Assembly (NCBI GenBank): GCA_028282805.1
Contig: JANQHD010000036.1
Coordinates: 1-40,776 of the forward strand
Reading direction: 5' to 3'
From: Phycisphaeraceae bacterium
GTDB taxonomy: Bacteria > Planctomycetota > Phycisphaerae > Phycisphaerales > Zrk34
Length of the DNA stretch: 40,776 bases
The position numbers were made by a program, and so were the translations under genes. Shown one piece after another: positions 16,480 to 24,964 of this stretch (positions within the stretch are counted from its first letter, which is position 1; each line of letters opens with the position of its first letter). The notes under the pieces were generated by a model, which saw only the letters and a program-made list of their open reading frames with translations, was not told the origin of the DNA and made no database searches.

Positions 16480-17229
16480 ATGAACGTAAGTCTGTTAATC
16501 ACATGCCTCAGCGACCAGTTCTACCCACGCGTGGGCCGGGCGGTGGTCGCGGTGTTGCAGCACCTCGGCTGCGCGGTCGATTTCCCCGCGGCGCAGACGT
16601 GCTGCGGGCAACCGATGTACAACTCGGGCTACGCCGACGACGCGGCGGCGCTGGCGCGGCACACCATCGACGTGTTCGAGCACAGCGCGCACGTCGTCAC
16701 GCCGAGCGGCTCGTGCTGCGCGATGGTGCGCCGGCACTACCCGGCGCTGCTGGCCGACGACCCGGCCTACGCGCCGCGCGCCCGGGCGATGGCGGAAAAA
16801 ACCTACGAGTTCGTCGAGTACCTGACGCGCGTGTTGGATGTCGACCTGCGTGAGCTGGGCTGCCGGTGGGACGGTCGAGTGACGTGCCACGACGCGTGCC
16901 ACCTGCGTGAACTGGGCGCGATGGGCGAGTCGGACCGGCTGCTGGCGCAGGTCGAGGGCCTCGAGCACGTGCCGCTGGGCAAGCGCGACCGGTGCTGCGG
17001 GTTCGGCGGGACGTTCGCCGTGAAATACCCGCAGATCAGCGGCGCGATGGCCGGCGACAAGGCCGGGTGCATCGCGGCGAGCGAAGCGCCGACGGTGGTG
17101 TGCAACGACGGCGGTTGCGCGATGCACATCGCCGGGGCGTGCCGCCGGCGAGGCGTGAGCGTCGAATTGAAGCACATCGCCGAGGTGATCGCCGAGGGCC
17201 TGGGCCTGATGGATGCGGGATCGGTATGA
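16480..17229 (+). CDS. lutA: L-lactate oxidation complex subunit LutA
   Basis: A 249-aa protein with two CCG-type heterodisulfide-reductase-like cysteine motifs. The first includes CCGQPMYNSG (41-50) with SCC at 78-80. The second includes CHDACHLRELG (136-146), CCGFGGTFAV (172-181) and NDGGC (209-213). These ligate a noncanonical Fe-S cluster in the LutABC (LldEFG) L-lactate oxidising system. The protein is complete. It is followed by lutB after 1 bp, so the two are translationally coupled. GGAG about nine bases upstream serves as Shine-Dalgarno. Confidence 0.93.
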   Translation: MNVSLLITCLSDQFYPRVGRAVVAVLQHLGCAVDFPAAQTCCGQPMYNSGYADDAAALARHTIDVFEHSAHVVTPSGSCCAMVRRHYPALLADDPAYAPRARAMAEKTYEFVEYLTRVLDVDLRELGCRWDGRVTCHDACHLRELGAMGESDRLLAQVEGLEHVPLGKRDRCCGFGGTFAVKYPQISGAMAGDKAGCIAASEAPTVVCNDGGCAMHIAGACRRRGVSVELKHIAEVIAEGLGLMDAGSV

Positions 17230-17230
17230 C

Positions 17231-18730
17231 ATGAACGAACAAACCGCACCAGTAACGCACGAGGGCGAGCGGGTTCTGTTCCCGCCGTTGCCTTACGACA
17301 TGCGGCGGCGCAGCGACGCGGCGGTGAAAGACGACGCGCTGCGCGCGGCGGTCGAAGCGGCGACACTCACCAAAGACACCGCGCGCAAGGCCACGTTCGC
17401 CGAGGCGTTCGGCGAACGCTACGACGCGCTGCGCGGCTTGGCCGAGCGGATCAAGCAACACACGCTCGACCACCTCGACTATTACCTCGACCAATTCATC
17501 GACCACGCCGAGGCCGCGGGCGCGACGGTGCACTACGCGGCCGACGCGGCCGAGGCCAACCGCGTCTGCCTCGGCATCGCCGAGCGCGAGGGTGTGCGCG
17601 CGTGTGTGAAAGCAAAAAGCATGGTCACCGAAGAGGTGCGGCTGCTCGAGGCGTTGCAAGCGGCGGGCGTGGAAACGCTGGAGACCGACCTCGGCGAGTT
17701 CATCTTGCAGCTCGACGGCGATGCGCCCTCGCACATCGTCACGCCGATGATTCATAAGGATCGCGCTTCGGTCGGCCGGGCGTTCGAGCGCGAGCTGGGC
17801 GCGGCGTACACCGACGAGCCCGACGCGCTGACGGCGATCGCGCGGGAGCACCTGCGCGACAAGTACCGCCGGGCGGACATGGGCGTCACCGGCGGCAACT
17901 TCCTTGTGGCGGGCAGCGGGTCGGTCGTCGTGTGCACCAACGAGGGCAACGGCACGTTCTGCGCGAGCACGCCGCGCGTGCACGTGGCGGTGGTGGGCAT
18001 CGAAAAACTGGTGCCCACCTTCGAGCACGCGGCGGTGTTGCTGAAGCTGCTGGCCAGGTCGAGCACCGCGCAACCGCTGACGGTGTACACCGACATACTC
18101 ACCGGCCCAAAGCGCCGCGACGAACACGACGGGCCCGAACAGCTACACGTGGTGCTGGTCGACAACGGGCGGACGGAACTGTTGGCCGACCCGGTCATGC
18201 GCGACACGCTGCGCTGCATACGTTGCGGGGCGTGCCTCAACGCGTGCCCGGTGTACCGCACGGTCGGCGGCCACAGCTACGGCGCGGTGTACACCGGCCC
18301 GATCGGCGCACTGGTCACGCCCATGCTCAAAGGCTTGACCAACTACCCCGACCTGCCGCAGGCCTCGTCGCTGTGCGGCGCGTGCGGCGAGGCGTGCCCG
18401 GTCAACATCGACATACCGCACTTGTTGGTGCACCTGCGGAACGAACTGAATGCGCAGCGGGTGGCCGGCCGGGCCGAGCGGCGGGCGTTCAAGCTGTACG
18501 CTTGGGTGTTGAAGAAGCCGTGGCGTTACCGGTGGGCGAGCCGGCTGGTGCGCTTCGTGCTGCGCCGGCGGGCCGATGATGACGGCTACGTGACACGAGC
18601 GCCGGGCCCGGGCAAGGGCTGGACCGAGACGCGCGACCTGCCCGCCCCGGCCAAACAGAGCTTCCGCCAGTGGTGGAAGCAGAACAAACGGGATGAACCA
18701 CAGAGGCACAGAGACACGGAGGTGAATTGA
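17231..18730 (+). CDS. lutB: L-lactate oxidation iron-sulfur protein LutB
   Basis: A 499-aa protein. The N-terminal LUD-type domain contains ACVKAKSMVTEE and GVTGGNFLVAGSGSVV. A ferredoxin-like part holds two 4Fe-4S motifs: CIRCGACLNACP (Cys329, 332, 335, 339) and CGACGEACP (Cys382, 385, 389). It passes electrons from lactate within the LutABC complex. ATG 17,231 leaves 1 bp after lutA; an upstream ATG at 17,213 would overlap. The last 12 or so residues (DEPQRHRDTEVN) are encoded by a half copy of the ACCACAGAGGC repeat, so the native C-terminus was probably altered by repeat insertion. Confidence 0.94.
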   Translation: MNEQTAPVTHEGERVLFPPLPYDMRRRSDAAVKDDALRAAVEAATLTKDTARKATFAEAFGERYDALRGLAERIKQHTLDHLDYYLDQFIDHAEAAGATVHYAADAAEANRVCLGIAEREGVRACVKAKSMVTEEVRLLEALQAAGVETLETDLGEFILQLDGDAPSHIVTPMIHKDRASVGRAFERELGAAYTDEPDALTAIAREHLRDKYRRADMGVTGGNFLVAGSGSVVVCTNEGNGTFCASTPRVHVAVVGIEKLVPTFEHAAVLLKLLARSSTAQPLTVYTDILTGPKRRDEHDGPEQLHVVLVDNGRTELLADPVMRDTLRCIRCGACLNACPVYRTVGGHSYGAVYTGPIGALVTPMLKGLTNYPDLPQASSLCGACGEACPVNIDIPHLLVHLRNELNAQRVAGRAERRAFKLYAWVLKKPWRYRWASRLVRFVLRRRADDDGYVTRAPGPGKGWTETRDLPAPAKQSFRQWWKQNKRDEPQRHRDTEVN

Positions 18731-18732
18731 TG

Positions 18733-18858
18733 TTTAGCCGCGACCCGAAGCCGAGCGAGAGGCATGAGGCAACAGGCCTGCGTCGCTTCTTGGTGGCTCG
18801 GTGGCTGGATGGCTTGGTGGCTACTCATGCACGCGCTCCGCTTCGGGTCGTGGCTAAA
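18733..18858. repeat. palindromic element between lutB and lutC
   Basis: TTTAGCCGCGACCCGAAGCC and onward (18,733-18,757) is inverted at 18,834-18,858, with 23 of 25 positions matching. The 76-bp centre has a degenerate TGGTGGCT repeat (GGTGGCTCGGTGGCTGGATGGCTTGGTGGCT). It has no coding potential. It splits the lut operon and could form a long hairpin in the mRNA. It looks like a nonautonomous mobile palindrome. Confidence 0.9.
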
Positions 18859-18875
18859 CGGCCCGCATTTAACAC

Positions 18876-19565
18876 ATGAACGACCCCCCCCCCACAACCC
18901 GCGAACAGTTCACCGGCCGCATTAGTCGGGCGCTGGGCAAGGCGTACGCGCCCGGCCACGTGCCCCACCCGCCTGCGGTCGACGACGAGCTGGCCCGGGT
19001 GTGCGGCGACGATGGCGATCTGGTTTCGCGCTTCGCCGAGCGGGCGGCGGCGGTGGGCGTCGACGTGCGCCGGTGCACCGCGGGCGAGCTGTGCGAGGCT
19101 TTGGTTGACGTGGTCGACGAGCTGGGCATCGGCTCGGCGCTGCTGAACACCGAACGCCTGCGCCAGCACCGGGTGCTGGGCGACCTGTTGCGCGGCCACG
19201 GGGTCGAACTGCACGAATGGCGCGGCGACCGGGCGATGGCGGCGGGCTTCGCGGCCGACGCGGGCATCACCGACGCCGCGGGCGCGATCGCCGAGAGCGG
19301 CTCGCTGGTGCTGGCCACCGACGGCGACCACGGCCGGGCCGGGGCGCTGGCGCCGCCGGTGCACGTGGCGATCGTGCCGGCCTCGGGCGTCGTCGCGGAC
19401 CTGCTGGACTGGGCGCGGGCGCTGGACGCCGATGGGGGGTGCGCCCCACCCGCCTGCCGGCAGCTGGTCACCGGCCCGAGCAAGACCGCCGACATCGAGG
19501 GCGTGCTCGTCACCGGCGTGCACGGGCCCGGGCGGGTCGTCGTGCTGCTGATCGAAGACCAGTAA
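18876..19565 (+). CDS. lutC: L-lactate oxidation complex subunit LutC (LUD domain)
   Basis: A 229-aa LUD-domain protein of the LutC/YkgG family. Key segments are GIGSALLNTERLRQH, GITDAAGAIAESGSLVLAT (134-152), the LVTGPSKTADIEG motif and VTGVHGPGRVVVLLIED at the C-terminus. It is the third subunit of the L-lactate oxidation complex. It lies 145 bp after lutB, separated by the palindromic element, whereas lut genes are usually tightly packed. No clear Shine-Dalgarno precedes the ATG. Confidence 0.92.
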   Translation: MNDPPPTTREQFTGRISRALGKAYAPGHVPHPPAVDDELARVCGDDGDLVSRFAERAAAVGVDVRRCTAGELCEALVDVVDELGIGSALLNTERLRQHRVLGDLLRGHGVELHEWRGDRAMAAGFAADAGITDAAGAIAESGSLVLATDGDHGRAGALAPPVHVAIVPASGVVADLLDWARALDADGGCAPPACRQLVTGPSKTADIEGVLVTGVHGPGRVVVLLIEDQ

Positions 19566-19630
19566 ACAGACGGTTAACGAAGAAATACGGCGCACCGGTA
19601 GCGCGGCGGCGCGCGTTTTCCGTTACCTTG

Positions 19631-19658
19631 TTGCACATTCGCCCTCGCTGGTGACAAT
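19631..19658 (+). promoter_or_regulatory. promoter for the GH57 gene
   Basis: TTGCAC (19,631-19,636), a 16-bp spacer and GACAAT (19,653-19,658), 30 bp before the start codon. Confidence 0.5.
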
Positions 19659-19688
19659 ACGCATCGGCCAGGTATCAAGGAAGAAGCC

Positions 19689-20864
19689 ATGGCAGCAGTT
19701 TGCTTCTACTTTCAGATGCATCAGCCGCACCGACTGCGGCGGTACTCCGTCTTCGACACCGAACCGGACTACTTCGACACCAAACGCAACCTCGACGTGC
19801 TGCGCAAGGTCGTCGAGCGGTGCTACGACCCGGCGTCGCAGCTCCTGCTCGACCAGGTCAACCAACACGACGGCGAGCTCAAGCTCACTTTCTCCATCAC
19901 CGGCACCCTGCTCGACCAGCTCGAGGCCGACGCGCCCGAGGTGCTCGACCGGTTCGTGCAGCTGGCGGAGACCGGCTGCGTCGAGTTCCTCAGCGAGACG
20001 TACCACCACTCGCTGTCGTTCCTTTACAGCCGCGACGAGTTCCGCCAGCAGGTCGAGCTGCACGCGGCCCGCATCGAAGAGCTGTTCGGCCAGAAGCCCA
20101 AGGTTTTCCGCAACACCGAGCTGATCTACAACAACGACCTGGCGCACTACCTGTCGTCGATGCACCGGTTCGCCGGCGTGCTGGCCGAGGGCGCCGACCA
20201 GGTGCTGGGCGACCGCCCGCCGACGCGCTTGTACAAGCCGCCGCACGCCAACGGCATGAAGGTCATGCTCAAGCACTACCGGCTGAGCGACGATATCGCG
20301 TTCCGCTTCTCCAACCGCGACTGGCCCGAGTGGCCGCTGACGGCGGAGAAGTACACGCGGTGGCTGACCGACGCGGGCAACAGCGAGGGCGTGGTCAACC
20401 TGTTCCTCGACTTCGAGACGTTCGGCGAACACCAGTGGGAGCAGACGGGCATCTTCGACTTCCTCGAGGCGCTGCCCGGCGCGGTGCTCGACGCGGGCCA
20501 CGAGACGCTGACCGTCAGCGAGGCGATGGGGCGCTTCGACGCGACCGACGAGTTCGACTCGCCGCACATGATCAGCTGGGCCGACACCGAGCGCGACCTG
20601 TCGGCGTGGCTGGGCAACGCGATGCAGTCGAACGCGCTGCACGAGCTGTACAAGCTCGAGCAGCCGGTCAAGGCGTCGGGCGACCCGCAGCTCTTGGAGG
20701 ACTGGCGCAGCCTGACCACGTCGGACCACTGCTACTACATGTGCACGAAGTACTTCGCCGACGGGGACGTGCACAAGTACTTCAACCCGTACGAGTCGCC
20801 TTACGACAGCTACATCAACTTCATGAACGTGCTCGACAACCTCCGCAGCCGCGCGGGGGTGTGA
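19689..20864 (+). CDS. GH57 family glycoside hydrolase (alpha-amylase-like)
   Basis: A 391-aa protein made of the GH57 (beta/alpha)7 barrel alone. Conserved regions seen: HQPH (11-14), FLSETYHHSL, FRNTELIYNN with the probable nucleophile Glu144, and FLDFETFGEHQ with the probable acid/base Asp241. GH57 enzymes act on alpha-glucans (alpha-amylase, branching or 4-alpha-glucanotransferase types). There is no signal peptide, so it is cytoplasmic and probably concerned with storage glucan. The C-terminus (YMCTKYFADGDVHKYFNPY) matches short bacterial GH57 members. AGGAAG before the ATG confirms the start. Confidence 0.93.
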   Translation: MAAVCFYFQMHQPHRLRRYSVFDTEPDYFDTKRNLDVLRKVVERCYDPASQLLLDQVNQHDGELKLTFSITGTLLDQLEADAPEVLDRFVQLAETGCVEFLSETYHHSLSFLYSRDEFRQQVELHAARIEELFGQKPKVFRNTELIYNNDLAHYLSSMHRFAGVLAEGADQVLGDRPPTRLYKPPHANGMKVMLKHYRLSDDIAFRFSNRDWPEWPLTAEKYTRWLTDAGNSEGVVNLFLDFETFGEHQWEQTGIFDFLEALPGAVLDAGHETLTVSEAMGRFDATDEFDSPHMISWADTERDLSAWLGNAMQSNALHELYKLEQPVKASGDPQLLEDWRSLTTSDHCYYMCTKYFADGDVHKYFNPYESPYDSYINFMNVLDNLRSRAGV

Positions 20865-20914
20865 GGGCGCAACCGCAACGGGCTGGGCGCCGTGGATCGG
20901 GAGCCCGGCCGGTC

Positions 20915-21085
20915 GTGAACGAGTTTGATCAAGAACACCCAGAGCGGTTTCGCGAGGAGATCGGTCGCGGTTCTATGGTTGTTGTGCACGAAGACGAGCC
21001 GTACGCGGACTTGTTGTTGAAGAGGTTCTCCTTCGCCGGCAGTTCTCGGTTGAACTGGAGTTTGGGACGAGACCGGCACCTGTAA
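20915..21085 (+). pseudogene. possible truncated response-regulator receiver fragment
   Basis: A GTG-initiated 56-codon frame with GGGAG 11 bases upstream. Residues 21-42 (GSMVVVHEDEPYADLLLKRF and on) resemble the first strand and helix of a receiver domain (VVxxEDEPxxALLLKRAF). The phosphorylated Asp strand and the rest of the domain are missing. A hairpin repeat immediately follows at 21,073. It may be the 5' remnant of a two-component gene cut off by the repeat. A real small gene is less likely. Confidence 0.35.
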
Positions 21086-21098
21086 GGCGCCGGCTGTT
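21073..21098. repeat. third copy of the CCGGCACC hairpin repeat
   Basis: CCGGCACC (21,073-21,080) and GGCGCCGG (21,086-21,093) with one mismatch, followed by CTGTT. It shares GACCGGCACC...GCCGGCTGTT with 6,519-6,547. Confidence 0.7.
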
Positions 21099-21537
21099 AT
21101 GCCACCGGGGACCGGGCCTCGGCGGGTGTATCGCCGGCTGTTGTTGCCGTGAACCATTTATAGTTTTTAGACTAAAAACTATCATCTTCACGAGCGGGGT
21201 TCGCATTGTTTTTGCGAGTGGCGGCGTGTTCGAAGGTGTGGTGCGCGAAGCCGCGAGCGGCTTGGGGTGGGGTGAGGTCTGGGCGGTTGGCGTGGAAAGT
21301 TCGGGCTTGGGTGAAATAGCACCGGCGAGTGGGTCGTTGGGTTGGTGCGGGGCGAGCGAGGCGGTCAGCCGAATGATGGTGACGGCAACACCACCGATGG
21401 ATAACGAACAAACGCAACGGACCTGAGCTGTCCAGCGGTCGGTCGAGCGGGGGACCGTTCGGCCGGCTTTTGAGTTGTGGGTCATGGTCGCCGCGGCGCA
21501 GCGATCGCGGGCCGAAGGCGCGCCGCTGATTTGGAGG
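21086..21537. other. gene-free stretch with an AT-rich palindrome
   Basis: No convincing coding frame is found. The left end carries the hairpin repeat and a second GCCGGCTGTT copy, then the palindrome at 21,160-21,182. The rest is strongly G-rich on the plus strand; short frames on both strands have unnatural compositions. Confidence 0.5.
21160..21182. promoter_or_regulatory. perfect 11-bp AT-rich palindrome
   Basis: ATAGTTTTTAG, one spacer base, CTAAAAACTAT. All 11 pairs match. It stands out in a GC-rich gene-free stretch. It could be an operator for a homodimeric regulator or a repeat end. No promoter or gene directly adjoins. Confidence 0.6.
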
Positions 21538-21867
21538 TCAGGCGCGTGGTTCGTGGGCGCGTTGGGGTTGGTTGCGTATTTCGGCCCAATACGCCTCGCG
21601 GACATCGGGGTCGATCTCGACGGGACCGCCGCCGGCCCAGTGGCGGTCTTCGCCGTTCTTTTTGCAGCCGGACACCCAGTATTCTTCGCCGGTGTCGAGG
21701 TCGAGGTAGTTTGCGCCGCCGCCGGCCCCTTTGAGGCTTTGCAGCTTGAGGTCGCGGTAGTAGAGGGTTTTGCCGGTTTTGGAGAAGGTGACGCGACCGA
21801 TGCGGGCGGGGCCGCGATCATCGATCACGTTGCTTTTCTGCTCGATGTACATGATGCGTGGTTGCAT
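21538..21867 (-). CDS. conserved small hypothetical protein
   Basis: A 109-aa protein of a widespread uncharacterised bacterial family, recognised by the run MYIEQKS, GPARIGRVTFSKTGKTLYYR, NYLDLDTGEEYWVSGCKKNG and VEIDPDVREAYWAEIR. Members are sometimes mislabelled in databases as metabolic enzymes; I know of no proven function. It is soluble, with no signal peptide. AAAGG seven bases before the ATG at 21,867 supports this start over the Met at residue 6. It is transcribed divergently from the ABC-transporter operon. Confidence 0.85.
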   Translation of the reverse strand: MQPRIMYIEQKSNVIDDRGPARIGRVTFSKTGKTLYYRDLKLQSLKGAGGGANYLDLDTGEEYWVSGCKKNGEDRHWAGGGPVEIDPDVREAYWAEIRNQPQRAHEPRA

Positions 21868-21942
21868 CGGGCTGCCTTTCGATGACGGGCGGATTGTAGC
21901 AGGCCACCGCTAGATAGCGGGGAATGCGTTATCATTCGGGCC

Positions 21943-23109
21943 ATGCAGATCGGACAAACCCACAAACGCAGGATCAACTGGCTGGGGGCGCCTGCGATCG
22001 GCGGGGTGATCGTGGTGGTGATGACGGTCGCGTGCCTGGTGAGCCTGCCGTACACGTTGGGCCGGGAGAAGCCGGACGACCCGAACTCCGTTCGTTACAA
22101 CAACCACAACACGGAGATCAAGCTCCAGCCGCCGTGGGTGTTGGACAGGCCCGACAGCGACGAGCCGTACGAGGCGCGTTCGTGGATGGGCCGGGACAAG
22201 CTCGGCCGATCGATGGCGGTGCGCTGCCTGCTGGGCGGGGCGATCTCGCTGGGCATCGGCCTGGCGGCGGCGGCGATCAGCGTGAGCATCGGCACGATGT
22301 GGGGCCTGGTCGCCGGTTACATGGGCGGGCGGGTCGACTCGACGATGATGCGGATCGTCGACGTGTTGTACGGCTTGCCTTACATCCTGCTGGTGATCCT
22401 GCTGGCGGTGGCGGCGGAAGGATTGGTCACGAAGTACAAGGCCTCGGTGCACACGGAGCTCGGGAAGGATGAGCATAAGACGGCGCGCGAGATACACGAC
22501 CGGGTGAAGCTGACGGCGGCCGAGATGTATGCCACATATGAAGCGATGGAGCCCGACGACCCGCAGCGCGCAGTAGCCAAGGGTTTGGCCGAGCGGTTGG
22601 AGCGCGAGGCGGAGCGGTTGGACCCGTACCCGTGGCTGTACCGGTTTGTGAACAAGCGGCAGTGGCTGTTCGACCTGGCGATCCTGTTTGTCGCGATCGG
22701 CGCGGTGAGTTGGCTGACGCTGGCGCGTGTGGTGCGGGGCCAAGTGCTGAGCATCAAGAGCCAGCCGTTCATCGAGGCGGCGAAGGCGGCGGGCGTACCG
22801 ACGCGTCGCGTGCTCACGCGGCACGTATTGCCGAACCTGATCGGGCCGATCATCGTGTACACGACGCTGACGGTGCCGCAGGCGATCTTGCAGGAGTCGT
22901 TTTTGAGCTTCCTGGGGATCGGGGTCAAGGACCCGCTGCCGAGTTGGGGGAACCTGGCGGCGGAGGGCTTGGTGGAGCTGAACCCGGTGAGCGGTCACTG
23001 GTGGCTGCTGGTCTGGCCGTGCGTGCTGCTAGGCGTTACCCTGTTGGCCCTCAACTTCCTGGGCGACGGCCTGCGTGATCGGTTCGACCCCCGGTCGCAG
23101 CAAGGGTAA
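21943..23109 (+). CDS. dipeptide/oligopeptide ABC transporter permease, OppC type, with a large insertion
   Basis: A 388-aa inner-membrane permease. It has an OppC-type N-terminal TM (about 17-38), the WMGRDKLGRS motif (81-90) before the BPD_transp_1 core, and the EAA loop FIEAAKAAGVPTRRVLTRHVLPN (276-298) that contacts the ATPase. Residues about 163-240 are an extra, charged, mostly helical segment between core TM helices, absent from ordinary DppC/OppC (about 300 aa). It is first in the operon, before the binding protein. A second OppC-type permease follows at 25,942. The insertion might form a periplasmic or cytoplasmic cap; this is inference. Confidence 0.9.
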   Translation: MQIGQTHKRRINWLGAPAIGGVIVVVMTVACLVSLPYTLGREKPDDPNSVRYNNHNTEIKLQPPWVLDRPDSDEPYEARSWMGRDKLGRSMAVRCLLGGAISLGIGLAAAAISVSIGTMWGLVAGYMGGRVDSTMMRIVDVLYGLPYILLVILLAVAAEGLVTKYKASVHTELGKDEHKTAREIHDRVKLTAAEMYATYEAMEPDDPQRAVAKGLAERLEREAERLDPYPWLYRFVNKRQWLFDLAILFVAIGAVSWLTLARVVRGQVLSIKSQPFIEAAKAAGVPTRRVLTRHVLPNLIGPIIVYTTLTVPQAILQESFLSFLGIGVKDPLPSWGNLAAEGLVELNPVSGHWWLLVWPCVLLGVTLLALNFLGDGLRDRFDPRSQQG

Positions 23110-23163
23110 CATGGTCCGCCCAATGACATGCCCTTCCAGACTGTAACATCGAGGTATCGATCG

Positions 23164-24960
23164 ATGGCACGCATCTCAACTATGGCCTGCATGCTCGCGT
23201 TGGCGGTTAGCCTGGCGGGCTGCGGCGAGGACTACCCCGACCGGGACACGAACACGCGTTTCGTCGCGCTGCATGCGCGCGTGCGTCACCTCGACCCGGC
23301 GATCGTCAACGACACGACCTCGGCAAGCGTGGCGGGCAACATCTTCGACCGCCTCTACCAGTACAAGTACCTCGTGCGGCCGGCCGAGCTGCAGCCGGGC
23401 ATCGCCGCGGCGATGCCGGAGGTGAGCGACGACGGCCTGGTCTACACGATCAGGCTCCGCGAGGACGTGTTCTTCCACGACGACGCGTGCTTCCCCGACG
23501 GCAAGGGGCGGCAGGTCGTGGCGCAGGACTTTGTTTATTCGTGGAAGCGGATCGCGGACGTGACCAACGCGTCACCGAACTACAGCTTCATCGAGGGCCG
23601 GATCAAGGGCTTCGACGAGTTCCGCAAGTACACGCACGAGCGATCGGACGCGGGCGAGCCGATCGACTACGCCACGCCCGTGGCGGGGCTCGAGGCGCTC
23701 GACGACCACACGCTGCAGATCACGCTGACCGCGCCCTGGCCCTCGATTTTGTACGCGATCGAGCACCTGCCGTTCACCCCCATGCCGCGTGAAGCGGTCG
23801 AGCACTACGGCAAGCGGATCATCAACGTCGCCGTCGGCACCGGGCCTTACAAGCTCGAGCGCTGGGACCAGGGCTCGCGGATCGTGCTGGTGCGTAACGA
23901 GAACTACCGGCACGACCCGTACCCCAGCGAGGGCGAACCCGGCGACAAGGAAAAGGGCCTGCTGGCCGACGCGGGCAAGCCGATGCCGTTCATCGACCGC
24001 GTCGAGTTCGAGATCATCGAAGAGGACCAGCCCTACTGGCTGACGTTCGACAAGGGCCTGATCGACTCGGCGGGCATCCCCAAGGACACGTTCAGCAACG
24101 TGGTCGGCGCCGGTCAGAAGCTCAAGCCCAAGTGGGCCAAGCGGGGGATCGAGCTGATCATTTATGACTACCCCGCCACGGAGTGGCTCGCGTTCAACAT
24201 GAAGGACCCGGTCGTGGGCAAGAACCTGGCCCTGCGGCAGGCGATCAGCCTCGCGATCGACCGGGAGGACTTCATCGAGCTGTTCCGCAACGGCCGGGGG
24301 ACGCCGGCGGTCGGGCCGACGCACCCGATGATCAGCGGCGGCAACGACTACCTCCACAGCCCCTACCACCGCTACGACGTCGAGGCGGCCAAGGCCAAGC
24401 TCAAGGAAGCCGAGGCGTTCCACGGCGGGCCCCTGCCCGAGTTGGCGTTCACCATGGGCGGCACCGACACCTCCGCCCGGCAGTACGCCGAGTGGGTCGA
24501 GCGCAGCGTGGAGAAGATCGGCCTCGACGTGAAGATCGACCTGATGGACTGGCCCACGCAGCAGGAACAGGTCGACAACGCGGCGCTCCAGTTCTGGCGC
24601 TACGGCTGGCACGCCGACTACGCCGACCCCGAGAACTACATGTTCCTCTACTACAGCCCCAACCACGCCCCGGGCCCCAACTCCACCAACTACGCCAACC
24701 CCGAGTTCGACAAGCTGTTCGAGCGGTTCGTCACCACGCCGCACGGCCCGCAGCGCACCGCGCTGCACCACCAGATGGAGCAGCTGGTCGTCGACGACAT
24801 GCCCGCGGTGTTCACGATGTACTCCATCGCTTACGTGCTCCGCCACCCCTGGTTGGAGAACTACAAGCCGCACCCCATCATGTGGGGCACGCTCAAGTAC
24901 CAGAAGGTGAACGTCGCCAAGCGATGGGAAATGCTCACCGGCAAGACGTTGGAGGAATAA
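23164..24960 (+). CDS. ABC transporter substrate-binding lipoprotein, family 5 (OppA/DppA-like)
   Basis: A 598-aa lipoprotein with the lipobox SLAGC (Cys near residue 20). The SBP_bac_5 fold is clear: LDPAIVNDTTSASVAGNIFDRLYQY, LQPGIAAAMPEVSDDGLVYTIRLREDVFFHDD, a VGTGPYKLERWDQGSRIVLVRNENY motif, and the C-terminal LRQAISLAIDRE and MDWPTQQEQ. It would capture peptides outside the membrane and deliver them to the flanking permeases. ATG 23,164 is preferred (GAGG nine bases upstream and a compact signal peptide); ATG 23,128 is possible. Confidence 0.93.
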   Translation: MARISTMACMLALAVSLAGCGEDYPDRDTNTRFVALHARVRHLDPAIVNDTTSASVAGNIFDRLYQYKYLVRPAELQPGIAAAMPEVSDDGLVYTIRLREDVFFHDDACFPDGKGRQVVAQDFVYSWKRIADVTNASPNYSFIEGRIKGFDEFRKYTHERSDAGEPIDYATPVAGLEALDDHTLQITLTAPWPSILYAIEHLPFTPMPREAVEHYGKRIINVAVGTGPYKLERWDQGSRIVLVRNENYRHDPYPSEGEPGDKEKGLLADAGKPMPFIDRVEFEIIEEDQPYWLTFDKGLIDSAGIPKDTFSNVVGAGQKLKPKWAKRGIELIIYDYPATEWLAFNMKDPVVGKNLALRQAISLAIDREDFIELFRNGRGTPAVGPTHPMISGGNDYLHSPYHRYDVEAAKAKLKEAEAFHGGPLPELAFTMGGTDTSARQYAEWVERSVEKIGLDVKIDLMDWPTQQEQVDNAALQFWRYGWHADYADPENYMFLYYSPNHAPGPNSTNYANPEFDKLFERFVTTPHGPQRTALHHQMEQLVVDDMPAVFTMYSIAYVLRHPWLENYKPHPIMWGTLKYQKVNVAKRWEMLTGKTLEE

Positions 24961-24964
24961 GACC

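Noticed and set aside
21172-21417. 81-codon minus-strand frame next to the AT palindrome
   Set aside because: Arg/His/Pro-rich composition, no ribosome site, and no recognisable pattern.
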